Assembly (NCBI GenBank): GCA_024276395.1 | Contig: JAJRXH010000272.1 | Location: forward strand, 1-7,591 | DNA: 7,591 bases | From: an archaeon | GTDB taxonomy: Archaea; Asgardarchaeota; Heimdallarchaeia; Hodarchaeales; S146-22 | Direction: 5' to 3' | Shown here: positions 5,433 to 7,591 of the stretch, in pieces | How the letters are laid out: each line of letters begins with the position of its first letter | How positions within the stretch are numbered: position 1 is the first letter of the stretch | Position numbers and translations under genes: made by a program | The notes under the pieces: generated by a model | The model's input: only the letters and a program-made list of their open reading frames with translations | The model's database searches: none | Told to the model about the DNA's origin: nothing

Positions 5433-5444
5433 GTTTAATTATAC
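5433..5444. promoter_or_regulatory. TATA-like element between the divergent 54-residue gene and lysozyme gene
   Basis: The plus strand reads TTTAATTATACA; the minus strand reads TGTATAATTAAA. On the minus strand, initiation about 25 bases downstream would fall near 5414, just ahead of the AAGGAGGT. On the plus strand it would fall near 5465, leaving a leader of about 40-60 bases for the lysozyme gene. One element may serve both directions, or only the minus-strand gene. Confidence 0.4.
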
Positions 5445-5502
5445 ATTCGTGTCAAGGTAGTGAACTTTCTGCCAAATCAGAACAATTCTTGAGAACGGTT
5501 AG

Positions 5503-7107
5503 ATGTCTTTGGAGGATTTTAAGTTGAGAAGGATGAAACTCATTCGCTTTAGCAAGTATCAGTATCTGGTAATGATTTTGATTTTCGTGCTGGGAGTCAT
5601 TGCTAGTATCTCCCTATTTCCGTTCTTACAGACTCAGGCAGCCACGAAAGTTAGTGGAATCGATGTTTCTCATTGGCAAGGATCCATTAACTGGAATTCC
5701 GTGTATTCTTCTGGTTATCGTTTTGCATTCGTGAAAGCCACGGAAGGGACCACGTATGTTGATCCAGAATTCACGACGAACATGCAGAATGGCAAGGCTG
5801 CTGGTCTTTACATGGGCGCCTACCACTTTGCCAGGCCCAGTTCTAATTCACCAGAAGCGGAAGCTGATCATTTCGTGAACGTTGCAGGTCCTTATATCAA
5901 GAATGGTTATCTTCGTCCAGTGCTTGATCTAGAAACTGGCACTTCTCTAGGATGGAGCGGTCTTTCTGATTGGGCTAATAGATGGATGCAGAGAGTCCTG
6001 CAACTAACTGGCGTCGAGCCCATTCTCTACGTGAGTACATATTATGCTAGTAATCTCCAATTCTATCTCACTTCTTATGATTTGTGGATAGCTCACTGGA
6101 CATATGATCCTAATAAGTCTCCAAATACAGGAAAATGGTCTACTTGGATGTTCTGGCAGTATTCAGATAAAGGAACCGTGTCTGGAATCAGTGGATACGT
6201 GGATTTAGACGTGTTTAATGGTGACTTATCGGCTCTTGTCAGTCAGGCAGTCATCGGTGGTGGGGGAAATGGTGGCACTACCTATTCTCACTATCTCGTG
6301 TTTGAGGTAACTGCCAGCGTCTTAAACGTTCGAACAGGTCCAGGGACAAGTTATAGCAAGATAGGCACCGTTCGTGCCGGACAACAGTACGTGGCCATTG
6401 ATGCGGTGCAATCTGGTAGCTTGACGTGGTACAAGTTTTGGTTCGATGGTGCCGAGCGTTGGTGCGCTGCTACCGGATATACGAAGGTTGTACCTTTTGC
6501 TAACGTGGTCAAGGTCACGGCAGGCACACTCAACGTACGTTCCGGTCCAAGTACAGCGTATTCCATCATTGGTCAAGTTCATTCTGGTGAAATGTATGTG
6601 AAATATTCATCATCTGGTAGTTGGTACAAGATATGGTTTAAAGGTAGTAGCAGTGCTTGGGTGCATTCTGCCTACGTGATCTCTCAACCCGTACCTGCTG
6701 ATAATTATTTCGTGTTTGAGGTGACAGCAAGTGTCTTGAACGTGCGTACTGGACCCAGTACAGGTTATGGCAAGGTAGGTACCATCCGTGCGGGCCAACA
6801 ATATGTGGTTGTTGACGTGGTGCAATCCGGTGGTCTGACGTGGTACAAGTTTTGGTTCGATGGTACTGCACGTTGGTGCGCTGCTACTGGATACACGAAG
6901 GTCGTTCCCTTTACTGATGTGTTTGAGGTGACGGCAAGTGCTTTGAACGTGCGTTCTGGCCCTAGTACCAGTTACTCCATCATTGGTGTCATTCATTCCG
7001 GTGAACTCTACGTGAAGTATGGTATTTCTGGTAACTGGTATCACTTCTGGTTCAAGGGAGTTACTAATGCTTGGTGTCATTCTGGATACGTGAAAAGTGT
7101 TAGTTAA
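5503..7107 (+). CDS. Secreted GH25 lysozyme (muramidase) with four SH3-like repeats
   Basis: This 534-residue protein should hydrolyse the N-acetylmuramic acid/N-acetylglucosamine link of bacterial peptidoglycan outside the cell. Residues 9-18 are basic and 22-42 are a hydrophobic segment ending FLQTQAA, a signal peptide or anchor. The GH25 domain spans about 50-245: GIDVSHWQG (52-60, Asp54), FVKATEG (76-82), GAYHFARP (105-112), PVLDLETG (139-146, catalytic Glu144 with Asp142), DLWIAHW (193-199) and MFWQYSDKG (216-224). A Gly/Asn linker (252-260) leads to four SH3-like wall-binding repeats at about 265-332, 333-393, 403-470 and 472-531, each with LNVR[ST]GP. Archaea lack murein, so the target is probably other cells and the gene probably came by transfer from bacteria. 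The start is uncertain: ATG 5503 lacks a good ribosome site, GGAGG at 5511-5515 is eight bases from in-frame TTG 5524, and ATG 5533 is also possible. All three keep the signal segment. Confidence 0.92.
   Translation: MSLEDFKLRRMKLIRFSKYQYLVMILIFVLGVIASISLFPFLQTQAATKVSGIDVSHWQGSINWNSVYSSGYRFAFVKATEGTTYVDPEFTTNMQNGKAAGLYMGAYHFARPSSNSPEAEADHFVNVAGPYIKNGYLRPVLDLETGTSLGWSGLSDWANRWMQRVLQLTGVEPILYVSTYYASNLQFYLTSYDLWIAHWTYDPNKSPNTGKWSTWMFWQYSDKGTVSGISGYVDLDVFNGDLSALVSQAVIGGGGNGGTTYSHYLVFEVTASVLNVRTGPGTSYSKIGTVRAGQQYVAIDAVQSGSLTWYKFWFDGAERWCAATGYTKVVPFANVVKVTAGTLNVRSGPSTAYSIIGQVHSGEMYVKYSSSGSWYKIWFKGSSSAWVHSAYVISQPVPADNYFVFEVTASVLNVRTGPSTGYGKVGTIRAGQQYVVVDVVQSGGLTWYKFWFDGTARWCAATGYTKVVPFTDVFEVTASALNVRSGPSTSYSIIGVIHSGELYVKYGISGNWYHFWFKGVTNAWCHSGYVKSVS
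6295..7107 (+). repeat. Internal 414-base duplication of an SH3-repeat pair in the lysozyme gene
   Basis: The four SH3-like units have an A-B-A-B pattern with a period of 414 bases (138 residues). Copy one begins near 6295 and copy two near 6709. The A units share a 29-base identical stretch at 6422-6450 and 6836-6864. The A units carry WCAATGYTKVVPF and the B units carry YSIIG...HSGE.YVKY. The A units resemble each other far more than their neighbours, so the pair was duplicated as a block. Confidence 0.85.
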
Positions 7108-7153
7108 CTTGAATTAAGTCAATGTTACCATGAACAAGACTTTCTCTTTCTTA

Positions 7154-7177
7154 TTTTTTTATTTTTTCGTGTTTTTT
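7154..7177 (+). terminator. Oligo-T termination region after the lysozyme gene
   Basis: Three T runs of seven, six and six bases lie at 7154-7160, 7162-7167 and 7172-7177, starting 47 bases after the lysozyme stop. This is the usual form of an archaeal terminator on the plus strand. Confidence 0.6.
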
Positions 7178-7228
7178 AACTTGAAATTTGAAAAGAGTGA
7201 GAAAAATCCCCGTCAATGATGACCTACG

Positions 7229-7253
7229 ATGATTCTTGATCGAATCATTTTTT
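7229..7253 (+). terminator. Hairpin plus T run between the convergent genes
   Basis: ATGATTC (7229-7235), a six-base loop and GAATCAT (7242-7248) form a perfect seven-base stem that runs straight into TTTTTT (7248-7253). It resembles an intrinsic terminator on the plus strand and may back up the T runs upstream. It lies just outside the stop of the minus-strand gene at 7263. Confidence 0.5.
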
Positions 7254-7262
7254 GTTAGGGAG

Positions 7263-7591
7263 TCATGCTGATTGCATTGAAAGAATGATTTCGTTTACCC
7301 AGGTGTCAACCATCTGCTTTTCTTGGTTACTCAATTCTCTTCCCATTCGCCTGGATTCCTGAAACATTCGCAGAATTTCAATGTTTTGTTGCATTTTTAA
7401 CAAGAATTCATCGATTTTTTGTTGTGCAGGATATGTGTGTCCCTTGAAGATGTAAAACACGCGCAGAGAATCGAAAGCCTTGACGATGAGATTGTATTGT
7501 CCCATTTTTGCACGTTCTAATGCTTGATCAAAAACTTGACGGGCAAAGGTGGTTAATGCGGTAAGAAAGCTTCCCACGAGTAATTCTTGGA
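7263..7591 (-). CDS. Longin/Roadblock-like small protein, N-terminus beyond right edge (partial)
   Basis: The stop is at 7265-7263 and the frame stays open to the right edge, giving 108 visible residues. A GTG at 7577 is probably not the start, because the codons before it (Gln-Glu-Leu-Leu) complete a recognisable motif, ELLVGSFLTALTTFARQVF. The central RAKMGQYNLIVKAF and VFYIFKGHTYPAQQKIDEF resemble the strand-helix core of Longin/Roadblock-like domains, as found in many small Asgard archaeal proteins and in eukaryotic trafficking and GTPase-regulating complexes. The last 45 residues are charged, probably helical, and rich in Gln, Arg and Glu. No membrane segment is seen. It converges on the lysozyme gene. 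The assignment rests on motif memory only; an unrelated small cytoplasmic protein remains possible. Confidence 0.55.
   Translation of the reverse strand, partial: QELLVGSFLTALTTFARQVFDQALERAKMGQYNLIVKAFDSLRVFYIFKGHTYPAQQKIDEFLLKMQQNIEILRMFQESRRMGRELSNQEKQMVDTWVNEIILSMQSA

Noticed and set aside
5626..7080. Minus-strand frames opposite the lysozyme gene (up to 156 residues at 6610-7080)
   Set aside because: They arise from the repetitive SH3-coding sequence. The plus-strand frame carries all recognisable motifs.
6295..7107. Periodic sequence considered as a CRISPR-like or non-coding repeat array
   Set aside because: The period is 414 bases, the copies are diverged, and they translate in frame into SH3-like domains.
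7263..7577. GTG 7577 as the start of the right-edge gene
   Set aside because: The frame is open upstream to the window edge and the preceding residues complete the conserved ELLVGSFLTAL-type motif, so the gene is truncated by the window.

Overview
The window looks like chromosomal DNA from an anaerobic archaeon, probably of the Asgard group. An HdrA-type subunit sits in one operon with a four-subunit-type 2-oxoacid:ferredoxin oxidoreductase. Start sites show Shine-Dalgarno sequences, often with ATGA stop/start overlaps. T-rich tracts follow the genes. The fragment at the right edge resembles the small Longin/Roadblock-like proteins that are abundant in Asgard archaea. The Asgard placement rests mostly on that fragment and is an inference; no rRNA or ribosomal protein gene is present to settle it.

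Layout. Positions 1-2953 (minus strand) hold a tight operon read right to left: korD (ferredoxin-like delta), korA (alpha), korB (beta) and the start of hdrA, which runs off the left edge. korD/korA and korA/korB overlap by four bases, and hdrA begins 16 bases after korB. Positions 2954-3402 are an AT-rich divergent intergenic region with a TATA-like element and several palindromes. Positions 3403-4422 (plus strand) hold a small zinc-ribbon protein and then korC, the gamma subunit missing from the minus-strand operon. Positions 4423-4644 are non-coding, with a terminator-like stretch and short repeats. Positions 4645-5393 (minus strand) hold a DinB-like four-helix protein, preceded by an unrecognised 54-residue protein and a three-codon leader frame. 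Positions 5503-7107 (plus strand) encode a signal-peptide-bearing GH25 lysozyme with four SH3-like repeats. Positions 7108-7262 are a T-rich terminator region. Positions 7263-7591 (minus strand) are the C-terminal part of the Longin/Roadblock-like protein.

How it works together. KorABCD should oxidise a 2-oxoacid, most likely 2-oxoglutarate, to the acyl-CoA while reducing ferredoxin. HdrA in the same transcript suggests that this low-potential electron pool is linked to a flavin-based bifurcating or confurcating Hdr complex. A TTCTCA-N4-TGAGA palindrome lies upstream of both KOR transcription units and may co-regulate them. The secreted lysozyme is unrelated to this metabolism. It degrades bacterial peptidoglycan, which archaea lack, so it is probably a horizontally acquired antibacterial or scavenging enzyme.
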